The notes under the pieces: model-generated
What the model was told of the DNA's origin: nothing
The model's input: only the letters and a program-made list of their open reading frames with translations
Databases searched by the model: none
Assembly: GCF_016920785.2 (NCBI RefSeq)
Contig: NW_024609837.1
Location: 43,154,745 to 43,218,744 of the forward strand
DNA: 64,000 nt
Reading direction: 5' to 3'
From: Ixodes scapularis
Taxonomy: Eukaryota > Arthropoda > Arachnida > Ixodida > Ixodidae
Program-made: the position numbers and the translations under genes
Shown: piece after piece, positions 25,201-40,200 of the stretch
How the letters are laid out: each line of letters starts with the position of its first letter
Numbering within the stretch: the stretch's first letter is position 1

Positions 25201-28200
25201 CTTGCCACCCTTCAGTATAGTTGTGAAAAAACTAAAATGTCGCTAAGATGATCAAAACCAAAATAAAACAACTGAAAAAAAAAAAGTTGCCAGCGAGAAC
25301 ATTGGATGCACAAATGTCATTCAACAGTGACGCATCAAAATAAGTACTATATAATCTACATAAATTTGTACGTGCCAAGTGGACCAGATAATCAAAATAC
25401 AAAGTACTCACATAGAGTATACTAGCTCCGTATGATTCACCTTCACATCCTGCACCGGTGCAGAAAAGTGTGGGGCAGAGTACTTCTGGTATGTGTTTTC
25501 AGACACAGCCGGAAGTACACAGCCCTAAACTTTTCTGCACCGGTGCAGGAGGTGCAGGTAAACTGAACGAAGCTCAAACACCATTTCATATTTTTAGGAC
25601 ACACAAACATAGAGGCAAACCAAAGCACTCACACAGCCCATGTCCTGCATGCTGTTGCCAAAGCAGTCGCCCCCGCCTCCTCCCTTGGGGTCCCAGTACC
25701 CCTTGAGGTGCATGATGTCCATTGCAAAGCTATTCACATCCTGCAGCGCTGTAAACGTTCGCAGGACAGGAATAAAAATATTAACGGGGACTGCGAAAGA
25801 ATTTTTCCACTCTGCCCAAATAGTATTTCGACAAAAAACACCTTGGCTCACACATACACAGCGGCGCTAAACCAACGCTAGAAACAGCACCAACTTGAAC
25901 GTAACCTAGCAGCGCTCCCAATATAGCACGAGGCCGTGCTGCATCAGCAAGGTCAGAGCTATATCCAGTGTTGACTAATAGCACTGAGGTAAGGCTGCGG
26001 CACATGCGTGAATGGGCCTTTACATTCATAAAGCATGAAGAAGAAATCAGCTTTTCCATACCTGGGAGTGGAGTGAAAGGAAAACAAAAAATTGAAAGGT
26101 AGAAGGGACAAAAATAAAGAGGACAGACAACAACTCAATTGATATATATTCCCAGACCCCTAGTCAAGGCACCATCTCAATGTGGGATTGGTTCAGGAAA
26201 CATCAGTGGAGACAAGAATACGGTGTAGGGAGCGTTAATGTGAGAAATGCCTTCACCTGCAATGCCAGTACAGGACGTACCTGTAATGGGATCGCCAGTA
26301 TGGTAATTCATGAATGGGAATGTCAGCACGAGTAAGGCCAGTACGGGGACTAGTAGTATGAAAAACGTCAGTACGATGATACCAGTATTAGCATGGGGGA
26401 TGGCAGTACACAAGCACCAGCATGGGCTCTACACAAAAACCAGCAATGCTAGTACATGCAATACTAGTGGAGTAATGGAATCGCCTGTATCGCAACACAA
26501 ATACTTTAGTCAGTATGATGAAGGCCAGTACTGAAACTGCAACTATGGGTGACTAAATTAGATAATACCAGCATGAGAAATGCCAGTACATGAATACCAG
26601 TAAAAGACAATCACTATGAGGAATGCTAATAAATGATGTGCCAGTACAGGGCATGCTAGTGGAATTACTTGTGTTGTACCACGAGTCTTGAATGTCATTA
26701 CGAGAGAGGTCAATATGGAAATCACCGGTACTGAAGGCACAAGTTTGATAATGCCACTATGAGGGTTGCAAGTACCAGGAATACCAGTATACAGGAAGTG
26801 CCAATACATGAACACCAGTACAGTGCACCAGTATTGTACATGTCACTATAGGCAATGCTAGTACAGGGCACAACAGTAGTAGAATCGCCTGTATGATAAC
26901 TCGAGTGTTTAAATGCCAGTACAAGGAATGCCAGTATGAGAACTGGCCAGTATGCAAACACAAGTCCGATAATACCAGTACCAGGAACGCCAGTACCGGT
27001 AATATCAGAATGGCGAACGCCAGTACAAAAAGCACCACCGTACGAGGATCACCAGCACGCTAAACACCGAGAGAAGGTGGCGGTACGAGGGGCAACGAAG
27101 AGCCAAGGGAAGTCCTACTCAGTGTGTCCTGTCCGAAACCGTCGAGCCGCGCAGGACAGTCTCGGTAGATCTGGTCTAGATCCCGGGCAGTCACGGGATC
27201 TGGAGAGGAGGAAAGAGGGGGCAGGAGGGAGAGGGCCAAGACCGGCGTTACACGCCTGTCCATCCCATTACCACCAACGCCGAACGCTCCGGGGACGCTT
27301 AAAATGGAGCGAAAATAGTATGCACATGAAGGAAAGTCAAGAAGCAGACACAAGCAGACGTAAAGCTAGCGAGGGATCATAGAGCCGAGATAGTCAATGG
27401 AAGGGTGCAAGAACTGGACTGCGTGGGACAAGAGACGTTATCTCGTGTTGCCATCCTGAGAACGGCGTCCAGCCATCAGATTCGAGCAGTCAAGCAGGCT
27501 CCTCGAAAAGCAGGCAAGCAGGCTTATCGATAACGAGAATGCCAGAATGGGGGTAAAAAGCATTCAGGGTTGCTCCCAGGATGGGTAAATTGAATTGAAT
27601 AGAGATAAAATGTCAGAAAAGTATTGCTGATGCACCCAGTATCTACCGTATTTACTCGCATAATAAACGCACCGCCTACAACAGGCATCAATATTTTGAC
27701 TTTTTTTTTTCCCTCCCGTAATCAACGCACCTCCAATTTTCGGATCCGCGAGTCTCGAATTGCATCCAATTTAGCAAGCCACCAAGCCAGTTTTCTTTTG
27801 CCAGTAAGCGGTCAGGCCAAGTCAAGTCAAGTCAAGTCAAGTCAAGTCAAGTCAAGTCAAGTCAAGTCAAGTCAAGCCACGCTGCTCTTGTAATGGCCGC
27901 AAGTGTGTAGTTGCGGAAGTGATCAACCGTGAAACCGAGTGTTGCGCACACTTGACGAAGCTTGGGTCGAGGAATCGCCAAGCCCCGGACATTCTTCACC
28001 TATCGGATGCATTGATGTCAACAAACAAGCTGTCGTCTATGGTCCGATTTTGGACAGTGAAATTGTGAAAGTGGTTAGGCCTAATTTCACATACTCCGGG
28101 TGCACGCTGCGCTGTAGGCTGAGAGTGTCTGGTAGCCTCTCCGTGAATGAAACTTGACTCGTGCGAACCGGCTTGGGCTTCGGGGGTCGGCAGTTGGACT

Positions 28201-31200
28201 TCATAGGAGTTCTTGTCTCCGTGAAAGAAACATGGTCAATGCGAGCGGGCTTCTGAAATCGGCGGTCGGACTTCGTAGAAGTTCTTATACGCGTAGTCGC
28301 GGATTATACCCGAGCGTGCCCGCCGGATACTAGCAATATTTATCGCCTAAGAACGGTCCTGCTGCTTTTCGTGCTGAGTGAGCTAAGACGGTCGTGTTGC
28401 TTTTCGTGCTGAGTGAGCTTCGTAGGGCGTTTTTCCTTTGACAAAAGGCAGCCCAAAAGCACCCTAAAAAGGTTTGCAATTTATAAAGCATGGTTATTGC
28501 GGCGCGCCCCCGACCAGCCGCGAGTGCACCTCCATCACTGGAGACGTGCCACAGTACCTTGCCGTGTCATATTGGCACCTAATATAACATCTGCACAAAG
28601 TGTGTAAATGCAAAACTTTTACCCCGTGTAATGAACACCCCCCCAAATATGTGTCAATTTTTCGGGAAAAAAAGTGTGTTCATTGTTCGAGTAAATACGG
28701 TAGGTATTTTCGGACCACATCTTGCAATCAGACGGGGTGAAGGCCTTTAAAGGGACACTCAAGTCAACTGCTGCTAGCACCGACAGCAGCAAATAAGTAG
28801 CATCTTCTCACCGTCCTACGCTCAGTGAAAGTTTGAGGCTTCGGTGCTTTTCCACAACAAAAATCTTAACCCAAAACTTCTTGCAAGAATGAGGCAGCGA
28901 AAGGACTGGGCAACCGGGAAAGCGAGAAGTACCAGGTTTAGACAAAGAAGGAAGAGTCGCCTTCAGTGTCCCTTTGTTGGCGCTCCGCAGCATAAAGGTA
29001 GAGGGGTCGAAAGTGAGGAAAAGTCATGCGACGCCACAAGCATGACTGCTTCTCTGCGTCGCCTGCTTAGTCGTCGCCATGCTGCGTTCCGGAGTCGCCC
29101 GGGGAGGGCGCGTGTAGACATGGAGGAGAGAGAGAGAGAAAGGGGGAGAGAACGAGTGCCAGAGAGAGAAAGAGGCAGAGCGAGAGAGGAGGTGCCTACC
29201 GGTACCTCTGCGTTGTCCCGACGAGCTGCCAACCCCCGCAAAGGCGTCCTGCTGCCCTCCCGACGACTGCGCGCTCTGATGCAGCGCGGAGTCCGAATTG
29301 GTCCTGCGAGGAAGTACCACCCCATTGCAACACAATGCCCATTCACTAAGCCCATTGGGTACTAATCACGAGTGTCACTCATGCCATCCATTATGAACCA
29401 ATAAGCCCAGCCAAGAGCCTGGCTCATGTTTGAGTTTCGAAGCCTGTTCTGTATGCTCTCTGGCAGATGGAAGCGCTACCACTGTTGCCCCACCCCCTTT
29501 AGGTTAAATTGTTGTTTGTTTAAAATTTTCACAGAGAGGGTTCTATTATCCCAGGAAAAAATAAAAACATTTGACGTCTGGAAGCATAGCGAAAGGCGAC
29601 ATGGCCTCAAGCCTAAATGCGGAGGTCCGCTTTAGCTGAAGAAGAAATACAGAAAATTTTATGTGAAAGTGATGAGTGCGCAAACGCTTCCGATGACAAG
29701 TTTACCACCTTTCCGACGACCCGGAAATTTTATTTAAAATTGGCAATTTGCTCGAAAATTAAACAAAAACATTCACTTGGTCTCCAGCTGTTGTTTTCTC
29801 CTCTCCATCTTCCTGAACGTTTTTAACAATAGGATACAGTGAAGAACTAGTGAATGGACACATCGGATGGCCAAGAATACTTAATGAGGGCAACAAACAA
29901 CATCTCGTAACCTCACGGGGGTCACGTGACGTCACCGGGGTCATGTGACCTCACGGGGGTCACGTGACGTCACTGGGGTCATGTGACCTCACTGGGGTCA
30001 CGTGACATCACCGGGGCCACGCGACGTCATTGGGGCCACGTGACCTCACGGCGGTCACATGACCTCACCGGGGTCATGTGACCTCACCAGCGTCACGTGA
30101 CTTCACCGGGGTCACGTGACCTCCCGGTTACGCCGACAGCAATGCCACTGAAGTCTGAAACAGGTGCCTCGGAATATAAAAAATGTGACCCACACCCGCG
30201 GCTATCACTTCTGAAAGTTAGTGCACTCTAACGGATGTCTATTTTCGGTTCGTCAGAGAGTTGGCCTGTGTAACCGTGTGATTTTCAACGAAGGAATGCT
30301 TATATTGGTGAAACACAGATAGTACACCTCACATCCCCAGCAGAATGCTTTGTGTTCCACCTTGGTTTTGTCATAGCCTTGATTGCAGTTCCGTCATATT
30401 TAGCATTTCTGTCCACCTTGTTGGGAACATAAAACGTGCCTACCTGCTCAAGGCAGCATTAAAAGTTATAATGATGCTTACCAACAACCATCTGTTAAAG
30501 AGATACAACGAAATTTCGGCGCTTGTTTTTTGGTCTATATGTGTTCAAAGGAGCAGTATCACATCGGACACACCAATATCCTGTTAACAAAGAAACGAAA
30601 AGGAATTTTAAAACAAACTAAACAATTAGCAAAGAGCACCTGGTGAATGTTGCTAACGTCCCGTTCGTAATGACCGTCGAGGCACCTTGGCAGATAGTGA
30701 GGACATTTGTCTCACCTCCGGCCACCACTAGGGAAGAGGTGGAAGGAGGAACTCCCCTTTTCCTGAGAATATTTTTTGTGTGCCCCAGAAGTTGCTATTG
30801 TCCCTTTACAAGATTATAGAAGATTAACCTGTCTCTCGAAATTCGTTCAAAAGCAGCCGCTTCGGTGGCTGGAACGACTAGGCTATCCTCTCGACGTGAG
30901 CCTCGCCCGTGGCCTCGCTGCAGCTCTGCTCATTCCTAGACGAACTAAGTCACGATTCCGTTGGATGTCACATGCTCTTCGCAGGCTGCTCTCCGAGCGC
31001 TTGCCAGAGTGGGCCGTTTAAACGAAAAATACAGCCACCAGGCTCAAAATACAAACGTGCGATTGTCATTTATGGATATTGTGGATCATATTCAACCTAT
31101 TTTTGAGCCCGACGGGTATATTTCAAATTTCGTTAAAGTATTCCTTTAAGCGACGCCTTTAACATGATTTAAAGCAAGGGTGCACGACTCAAAAATGATG

Positions 31201-34200
31201 CGAACCAAAAAAATGTTTATTGGAAAATGCGCGGGTTTTCAATCTCTTGCAGACAGGTTTTCCACATCTGGCATGATCGCACTGGTTGTCGTCTTGAGCA
31301 CATATCGCAGTGTCGCGTCCGCAGGCCGCATGTTGTGCACCTCAGATTTAAAGTGTTTCCAGAGCTGTTGAGGTCTAAAAAATGTGCCACAATACAGTTG
31401 AATTATGTAAATAATGCCATCTTTGTTACGAAGACTGATGCAAGCAGTCAGCCATAGTAGGCAAGCGAAACCACAATTTCCAGGTCTATTTTTGACAGCC
31501 CACAAACTTGCGATGAAGGTCAAACCTACGTTTGAAAGCGAAACTATAGTTCTTTGGCTATCCACGGGATTGTGGAACATAATTGTCCACACTAAATTTA
31601 ATTTTTTGATGGCGCTTGGCAACCATCGATCATTGGTGATCGATGGCCTATAGACATGGTCAGGAAGGAGTTAACTTTCTGCTTTTTCTTTCAGTTGCGT
31701 CTTCTGTTGACATGGGACGTTTTTGGTCTCTGGTCCCGTGGAAGTTGTGTGCGCTTGCTGTATAGCAACAGGCTGGCTACTTGTTAGAAGAAAAAAAAAG
31801 CATGCGAATATCGTTAAGGTTTCCAATTTTGTTCCTGAGCAGCAAGAGACGCATATCACCGGCAATAACGAACTCTCAAAAGTAAGTGCAGGCTCCCCCT
31901 TTAAAAAAGCAAAATAGTTAAATAGTTTTGAAAAAATTAACACGAGATGACGAGAAACACATGTATACCTAGAGTCTTATTTCCTGCCCATGCCTATTTC
32001 CCACCGATAACAGGAAAAGAAAGAATGCTATGCAGCAGTTTGACGGTCCCAACTTTTTGGTAAGGTCTAGAAAGCATCGCAGGCATCGTCTCCGACCGTT
32101 TTTAGATTGATTAGCATATTTTCAAATGTCAGGCAGTGTTAAATGCTATCAAATTTAACTGTGGCGGGTTTCCAACTTTCTGAGAAAAACCTCCTTAACA
32201 CAGTAAAAAGAAAAATCTTTGGTGCTACTAGCAGGCCTGCCAGGCGTTCGATAACAGGAGTCTTTCCCTGTGCTCAAATCCAGGCCACTTTTGAACTCCA
32301 AAGAAAACCAAAAGTAGCTGTCAAATCTAGAGGCATTGGTTGCAATCGAAGCGATTAAAACGGCAGATACGACAGATTCACGAGAAAAGGTTTCTGTCGC
32401 ACGCAATGTGACACGACAAAGTAGCTTTATGAAAGAAATGCGAGTCCCGGTTACCAGCCTCTTCTGGCGTTTGTTAGATTCTAATGCAAACTAACCACCG
32501 CCACCAAACAACAACCCGCTTGCCGCAGAAGCTGTGAAGCGTAAATTAGGCGACAACGGGCAAAAAGCAAAACTCTCACCGTCTCCAGCTGGAATCGGGC
32601 GGGGGGGAGAGGTAGAGAGAGGAGCTGTAGGGCGACACGTCAACCTGATCACGTGGGCCGTCAGGGAAAAACAGGATTGGCCGTGACACGCAGGCAAGCA
32701 CGAACACTACCGATCGACTCGTCGCAAAATACCCCGATATCCCATGACGTGGCACATACTACGAAAAAAACACGTCAATGCTCCCAACTCACCCCAATCT
32801 TTTTTTTTTTTTGGGGGGGGGGGGGGGGGGAGCGAGGCGTTAGAATGGGGCTTTGGGACACGATTTAGTTACATAATTTTGGGTTACGGAGTTGCGCAGC
32901 ATTTGCCGAGGAACAGACCGAGTCGAACTGACGGCGAGAGACCGCCACGAAGAAATGTGACGGAGACAAGAACGAAGGGCCGTCTTTCACGGATGCCCCG
33001 CCTCCGGTATGTGCTAGCTGCCTTCAGCCATTCTTTCGGTGCACGTGCACGCTCAAGCACCGTGAAACAACGAAGCCTCGTCGAAGGCAGCAGGCTGGCA
33101 CTGGAGGCGGCGCAACTGAAGTTCCTCCCTGCTGTTCCCATCCTGTCACTCACCAGACAGTGGCTGCAGGAAGCGCCTTTTTTACTTTCGGCGAGCTGCG
33201 TTCCACCACGTCCAGGAACAGCATCCGCCACTTTACCCGTAAGTATGCATAAACGATTGGTTACTGCCGTCATTTTCGACGTTGGTGAGACGCAGAAGCA
33301 TGCAAGTGGCTCCATCGACGACAGCACTCTATGAGGAGCTCAAGTTCGTCTGCTTTTTGATGTGATAACATTGAGCTCTTATCAGTTGATTGAAAGAAAT
33401 AGTGGGTAGACCTCAAGGCACCTAGCACCGAGGTCCACCCACTATCCTTTGAATCAAAGCCAATCGGAGCTCAGCGTCGTTCTGATGTCATCGCAACTCC
33501 TACGCAAGAAGCAGACGACTTGCTCTCGAAATGAGTTCGAGGGACACCTTTGAGCCGCAAAAACCCACGCTTACTCTGCATTTGTTTTTTTGTTTTATTA
33601 AAGGACACATGCAAAGGAAAAAAACATTTTTTTTCGACAGCTTAGATGGAAAAAGGATGTCATAAAACGATTTTACAACGAAGAAAAAAATTTTTTAGAG
33701 CTATATTTACGGCGCTATACGAATTTGTAGTTGGCGCTCGCGGGAGCCGCCGCTGGTCACGTGGTAGGCCCGCGCGCCGCCGCGCTGCGTCGCCACCGCA
33801 CGCTGAGCGTTGTGCGAACGCCGCTTCAATGCGTTTCTCCACGCCGCCGTCGCCGCACAAGTTCGTCTGCTTCGGGGCGCCGCCGCCGTCGTCTGACCGG
33901 CGCGCAGGTCTATCACATCTGCTTGCGCTTTTTCAGGAGTTCCGTTTGGGCTCTAAAAGTTACTTATTCATCTTAGTTTTTTGTTATACTACAAACAAAG
34001 ATGAATAAGTTACTTTTAGAGGCCATAGGAAGCTTCCGAAAGAACGCAAGCACCACGTGATAAATAAGGACCAGTCACGTGATAAATACGGACCACTTTT
34101 CCGCGGTGCCTGCGGGCGCCAACTACAAATTCGTTTTGCGCCGTAAATATAGCTCTAAAAAATTTTTTCCTTCGTTGTAAAATTGTTTTATGGCATCCTT

Positions 34201-37200
34201 TTTCCATCTAAGCCGTTTAAAAAAAATGTTTTTTTCCTTTGCATGTGTCCTTTAAGTCGCCCAGGAGGCATTTATTGGGGTCATTTTGGTCACCGATGGA
34301 TCGACCTCTTTATGCCGGTTTGCCTGCACTCCGAATAAAGACGAGCGAGTCTAAAAATTGGATATCGGACGACGCTCTTTTGTGTTTCCGGACTACACAG
34401 GCAGACACAGTCGATTGTGACGCGAAAGAAGTGGAGTGATCTGGAAAAACACTGCCTCCGCGCACAGAAGGACGTACGGTGAAAGTTCGCCGACGTGGTG
34501 CCGAACGAGATTAAACCAAAAGTACTGAGTGTTAAACAAAAATAACTGTGTTTTTTCTATATTGCGAAAATGAACTACGCATTAGAGGACACTCGTGCTC
34601 TGCCCAAATATACAGTGCAATCCACTTTTGACGATAACACATATCACAATATACCGCTTATAACAATCAGTTCACAGAGTTTCCAGACTAGAAACGACCG
34701 GTTTCTAGTCCAGATACAACGATAATGGTTATAGCAATTGCATTTTCGAGTTTTCTCATTCTCGTTATAAGTGGATTGCACTGTAGTGCTACCCATCCAA
34801 ACCAGATGCCAAAGTTTCAGAACTAACCGTCATCTCAATAAAAAATTACAAATGGTTTTCTGAAATTTTCAACGGGAGAATGGCGGCCAACGGAGGGCTC
34901 GGACACACGGAGATGAACGGCATCAGTTACCGAGGGCGGGCACCGTTTCCCCATTGAGCATTTCGGAAGCATTTGAATGTGACGACGGTTAGTCCCTAAA
35001 CTTTGGCTTTTAGTTTAGGCCGCTATCGCCACGTTTGGGTGGAGAACAAACGTTTCGCAACGCATAATTTACTTTTAAGATTAAAAAAAAAAAAAAAAAT
35101 TGTTTGGGGGGACACTTTAAGTCACGCGAAACCGCCCTCCAGGCACACGCAGCAACCCCAGCCAAGGATACCCGCTTGTCGAAGGCCGCCTGGCGGCTCT
35201 TGTGGGGCGCCGTAGCATGGCGGCCCCTCTCCCGGGTGCCGTGGGGGCGGTCGGGCCCTGCGGGGGGCAGCGCCATCTCCCGGCCGTGGCGCATGTCTTC
35301 CAGGTGGTGCAGGGCCCCCTGCAGGTCGATGCTGTGTCCCTGGCCGCCGCTCATCTGGTTCACGTTGGGCAGCGAGCCGCCCCGGTACGAGCCTAGGGAC
35401 GGCATACTCAGCTGGTGCTTCGGGTAGGCGCCCTGCAAGCGGACACACGAGACACCGTTGCACCGCCGTCCGCACAACAAGGGTCATACTGCCGGATTTT
35501 CTATGAGCCGCGATCAAGTAAAGCCTGTTTGTTCCGTGGCACGTATGAGGAGCCCAACGACGTTGCCACTATCCTAACGAGCGCAGACCAAAGTACGAGC
35601 GAGCTAGCATTCGTTCCTCTCGCACGTCTGGTTTAAGGCAAACGCCATTTACAACGTGACCGGTGTCACTGGGAATCTGACCAAGGTGGGGGTAGGGGAT
35701 TGGCAAACGGCGAGTTGGGTCCTGAAGGCAGAAGGGTGTCGACCAGTCGACGTTCGTGGCAGAATGCATGCGGCTTATGGTGGCAAAAATGGGGCGAAGA
35801 ACTGGCTGCAAACAGTTTTGGGAAGGACCAGAGGAAACGAAGCCCTGCGCAGTGGCTGAGGTGAGGTCGAGAAGCCTCCGTGCTGTCAGTACTATGGTGC
35901 AGCATACAGTAGGACGAGTACAGTGTCTTTTTAATTTAATGCACCCAACCGTACGCCTCTCCACTTCCCTCCACGCCATTTTTACCCCTCCAGAACTCCG
36001 TTGAACCAGTCATATGTCCCTATACCCGACACATATTAGGAATGTACATAAAGCACGAGTCATTCCAAAAAAGAACCAAAAATTGTGTTTGCACTGAGAA
36101 ACCACAAAATGACAATTTTGAATGCGCTTAAAACAGCATCAACGAAGAGCTCTCTGGGAAATGCTGCTAAAATCTAGAAAAACCTGTGGGAGTTCTACTA
36201 CGTACAGGGGGTAAACAAGAGTACAGAAGTCGAATTGTTTTTTCGATAAGCTAAAGCTTCTAACATTCCATATGACTGGAACAAAGTGGCCAATGAAAGG
36301 TACAAGTCTAGAGCCTTTTCAGGAGTCACGTTCAGTGGCTAAAATGCAACAAGCATGCACAAAATGCGAAAGCACAAACATGGGAGCACGAACTTGATGT
36401 TAGTGTAATTACAAACATGGCTACATAAAGATCTACGGGTGATTCATCTCAAATCGGGCAAACCAAAAATGCCTAAATTTTATTTTCTGCAAAAAAAACA
36501 AAAACGGTATGGGGCATTTACAAACAACAAGTTTCCCGTATTTTTGGTTCACAAGATTTGGAGTGTAGAAGACGCTGCCGCAGAAATTAGCATTTCCCTT
36601 TGCCGTCGCAGGTTGCATGTTTGAAACCCAGTTGTAAAACAATAATGTAAAGTAGATTAACTTTTCATATTAATTAGAATTTAGACTTCGGTATACACAC
36701 TAGAAAACAGGGAGTAACAAGTCTATAAAATTCGGAAGTCCAAGCAACATGTCAATATTGTTTCTATATATCAAGGTTCATAATAAACAAGGCTGGATAC
36801 TGATTGTCCAGAATATTACGAAGAAACTAAAATTGCCATGCTATTCAAATCTCATACTTAAAACTTCGTGGAGATCACCGAAGGTTGATTGCACAGTTCT
36901 CGCAGCTAAGAGATAGTATATGAAAGTTTGCACAAAGAACCAGTTTGAAAGAAAAAAGTCAATGGCACATCCTCTGAAGGCAGTACATTATTTGACTAGT
37001 TAAATGTAGTTGTGAATTAGTTTTTGCACTGTCCATACTCTGTTCACCCTTATGCTGAGACTACGGTGGAAGCTATGTGCTTGCCGGACCAATCAGCCGC
37101 CTCCCTCTTATCACCTGATCCGGCTCTGCTCAGAGGAGGGGTGGGGGGAGAGGCACATGACTAGACTAACAAGGGCGTAGCTTCCACTGCAGTCTCAACT

Positions 37201-40200
37201 TAGGGGTGAATGAAGTACAAAAACCAGGTCGCAGTTTTGAACATGCCAGCACACGCTCACTGATGATCTACTTTCAGGGAACAAAGTGATACGCGCATGC
37301 GTTGGCGCAAGTATGCCACTACTCTGGGTTTTCGCTGTAACAATACACTTAGTTTATAGAACCCCCCCCTCCCAAAAACTACACTTTTGAGAATATTTAA
37401 AATGTTGCATGTACCACTCATCAAATGCTATGGTTCATCAGAATAGTCTCAGCTATGTATCTGCACCCTGATCGACTGTTTTCGTCTACCTTTTCCTTCT
37501 TGACAATCTTTTTCACAGATGACCCACCATTTTTCTTTTCCTTAACAAGTACAGTGCTTCCCCTATTAGACACAGATAAGTTTCATGATTACGCTGCGTT
37601 AGTTCACGAAATGATGCAAGCGTTTCCTTTGCCTTAAACGACGGCCCCTTCGTATTTACCATTTTGTTTATGTCGGTAACTTGCATGTCTATGCTATCGT
37701 ACTTTGTTTTCCACCCCCGTCAATAAATCAACAAAGAGAAAAAAAAGCCCTCAAAATATTTTGCCCACATCGAGAAACATTAGCTAGTCTGGCCTGATCG
37801 GATTGAACAGAAACAGTGAAGTACCGAAAATGTTATACAAAAAATGCAAAGGTCACATGTTTCCTTCACAATAAAGATTCTTTTTATGTTTGGCAGGGGG
37901 AGGCGATATAGCAGCTCTAGAAACAGAGTTTCCGCGCACAATCCAAGTGCCCACAAAAAAAGAAAAAAAAACTAAACAATGCAAGTTGCTGCTAGACACA
38001 ACGGGAGCACACGTCGACAAAACACAAAGAAATGGAAGACACATCGCTAGACGCGAGACGTCGCGCCACGGGCTGAAGACATTGCAGGGCGGGCGGGAAA
38101 GCGGGAGCAATGTGCAGGGCGTGTCTGCTAGGACTGAAAACAATTCTTACAAAAGGGCACCGGAAAACTCCTGCCAACAACGCGGCCAACCGTGGCAGCA
38201 GGCGTCGGGGTGCCATAGTCACCGACGGAGTAGGAATGGCAGGGTGCGTCTTTCGAACAAAGCACCTACAACACTTGCCTTGGCTGCAAGCGCGTGCTCG
38301 AGGTGAATGAGACGAAGCATCGTCGGAGGTGGGGAGCTCGAGCTGGAGGCGGGACAGCCGTAACCCTTCCCTGCCATTCTTCAGCTCGTCGGCGACTATG
38401 GTGTGACATAATCGTTGGTGAGCTCATTACCTAAAATTCGCCAACTGACTTCTTTAATATGCGTTCGTCTTTTCTGGCCCCATTTCAACGTCGGGCAACA
38501 GATCTCTGATAAGAATGTGCCGACTGGGAAGATTAATTGAAAGGTTAATTAGAGAGCATAACGCAATTAGTTCCCTAATAATTGTTTCACTGCCCCCTCC
38601 CCCCCCCCCCCACACACACACACACGCACCGACACCTGCCATGATGTATAACGTTATCTTAAAGCAAAAACTTCTTCCCAACTTCAAGTTCTATTTTTTT
38701 TTTTATTAAGATCGATCTTAATAAGAACATTCGATATAAACATTGCAAGATAAAATATTGAATGCAAAACATTGTGTCCTAAGTGCTGGAAGTACTAGTG
38801 AAGGCTCCCTAGATGAGCAAAATTAAGAAAGGAAGAGTGTAAACTTTTCAGCTTCGACTTCCGAAGATATATACGAAACAGGGCACCAAAAATAGATGCT
38901 AGTAGAAACCTACTCTAAACCTACTGAAGAACTTTCACCTAATGCACTTTTCACTTTACTCAATTAAAGTACACTATAATAATAAACACCAAAGTTTACC
39001 ACTTAAAGGGGCACTGACACCCCAAAGGTCCATTTTTTTTTTATTGTCTAAAACAATGCAAGTTGTAGTCATAGACACGCAAAAAGAAACGCATAGCAAA
39101 AAAAATTTCCCCGCGCACGCCTTTTTATTTTTGGCGTTTTTCTCCCCCGCTGCTTACCTCCTTGCTTCTTTTGATCGGTGGCGTCAAAAATCAGGAAATT
39201 TAGAAGCTTTGTAAGGGACATTTTTATAACATTTCATAACAGCAATCGTAAAACATGTTTTTTAACGCAATTGCGAACGCACTTTGGCCCCTCTTTTTGA
39301 AATACCAAAAATCAGAGTCCGGTGTGATGTCGCTTCCTCGATTTGTATCCTCCCCTAGAAAACTTGGCTGCGCTCGAGCAGAAAATGATCGGCAAGTCGG
39401 GGAAGAAACCGGTTTTTCCCCGCCGGCGCCCTTCTATCCCGCTTCCCTCACCTCCTCCTCGCTTCGGGTCGCGGTGGCAACGGCGCTTTGCTTCGTAGCG
39501 TGGAGCGGAGGTCCGAAAGAAAGTCAACTTGCAGGAGACCACGAAATTTGACTCACTGCACTGGCGCGGATCGCGCGGGAACTTCAAATTCGCCATTTGG
39601 AAATTGTTTTTATAATTCAGAAATACTAAATTGCCAAGTTTCTAATTTTTAGGGTAATGTACCGGCATCGTTTTCAATCGTTTCGGATAATAAAAAAAAA
39701 AAGATTTTGATGAGTCAGTGCTCCTTTAAAGGCAACTCCGCACAATTTTGAAGATTTTGGGATAATGAGTAATTTCGCATTAAAAAGCCCTAGCAAAACA
39801 CAGTGCATTATTTGCTTCGCGAAAAATGGGATATATATTTTTAAATCTAATTTTAAACACGAGCAGAAATCAAAACCAAAACTTCGCCTCCGTTCGGCAA
39901 CATTGGCTTCGGGCCGCCAAGAACATGGCTATTACGTGGTGCGAGATGTCACGTGATCCTCTACGCAACGACGGGCGGGATCGGGGCGGGCGTGTGTCAG
40001 GCCCAAGTGTCGTCTGCACCGCACCTTCACCACGTTTTGGTGTCTACGATATTCGATGACGTCTGCACAACTGCGGCATTAGTCTGCACACGTACTGTCC
40101 GTAGTGTGAACGAAACTCTTAGAGACAATAATCACAAATGGTGAGACGACGATGACGGGATCAACGCAGGGCGGCCGGACGGCTCCCAAGAAGCACACTG

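Noticed and set aside
27060..27353. Minus-strand frame LDQIYRDCPARLDGFGQDTL considered as a CRTC exon between exons 5 and 6
   Set aside because: No CRTC motif, and exon 5 (phase 1) joins exon 6 directly in phase with conserved sequence.
27781..27893. Short direct repeats considered as a CRISPR-like array
   Set aside because: They are contiguous 5-bp GTCAA units without spacers, inside a transposon of a eukaryotic genome.
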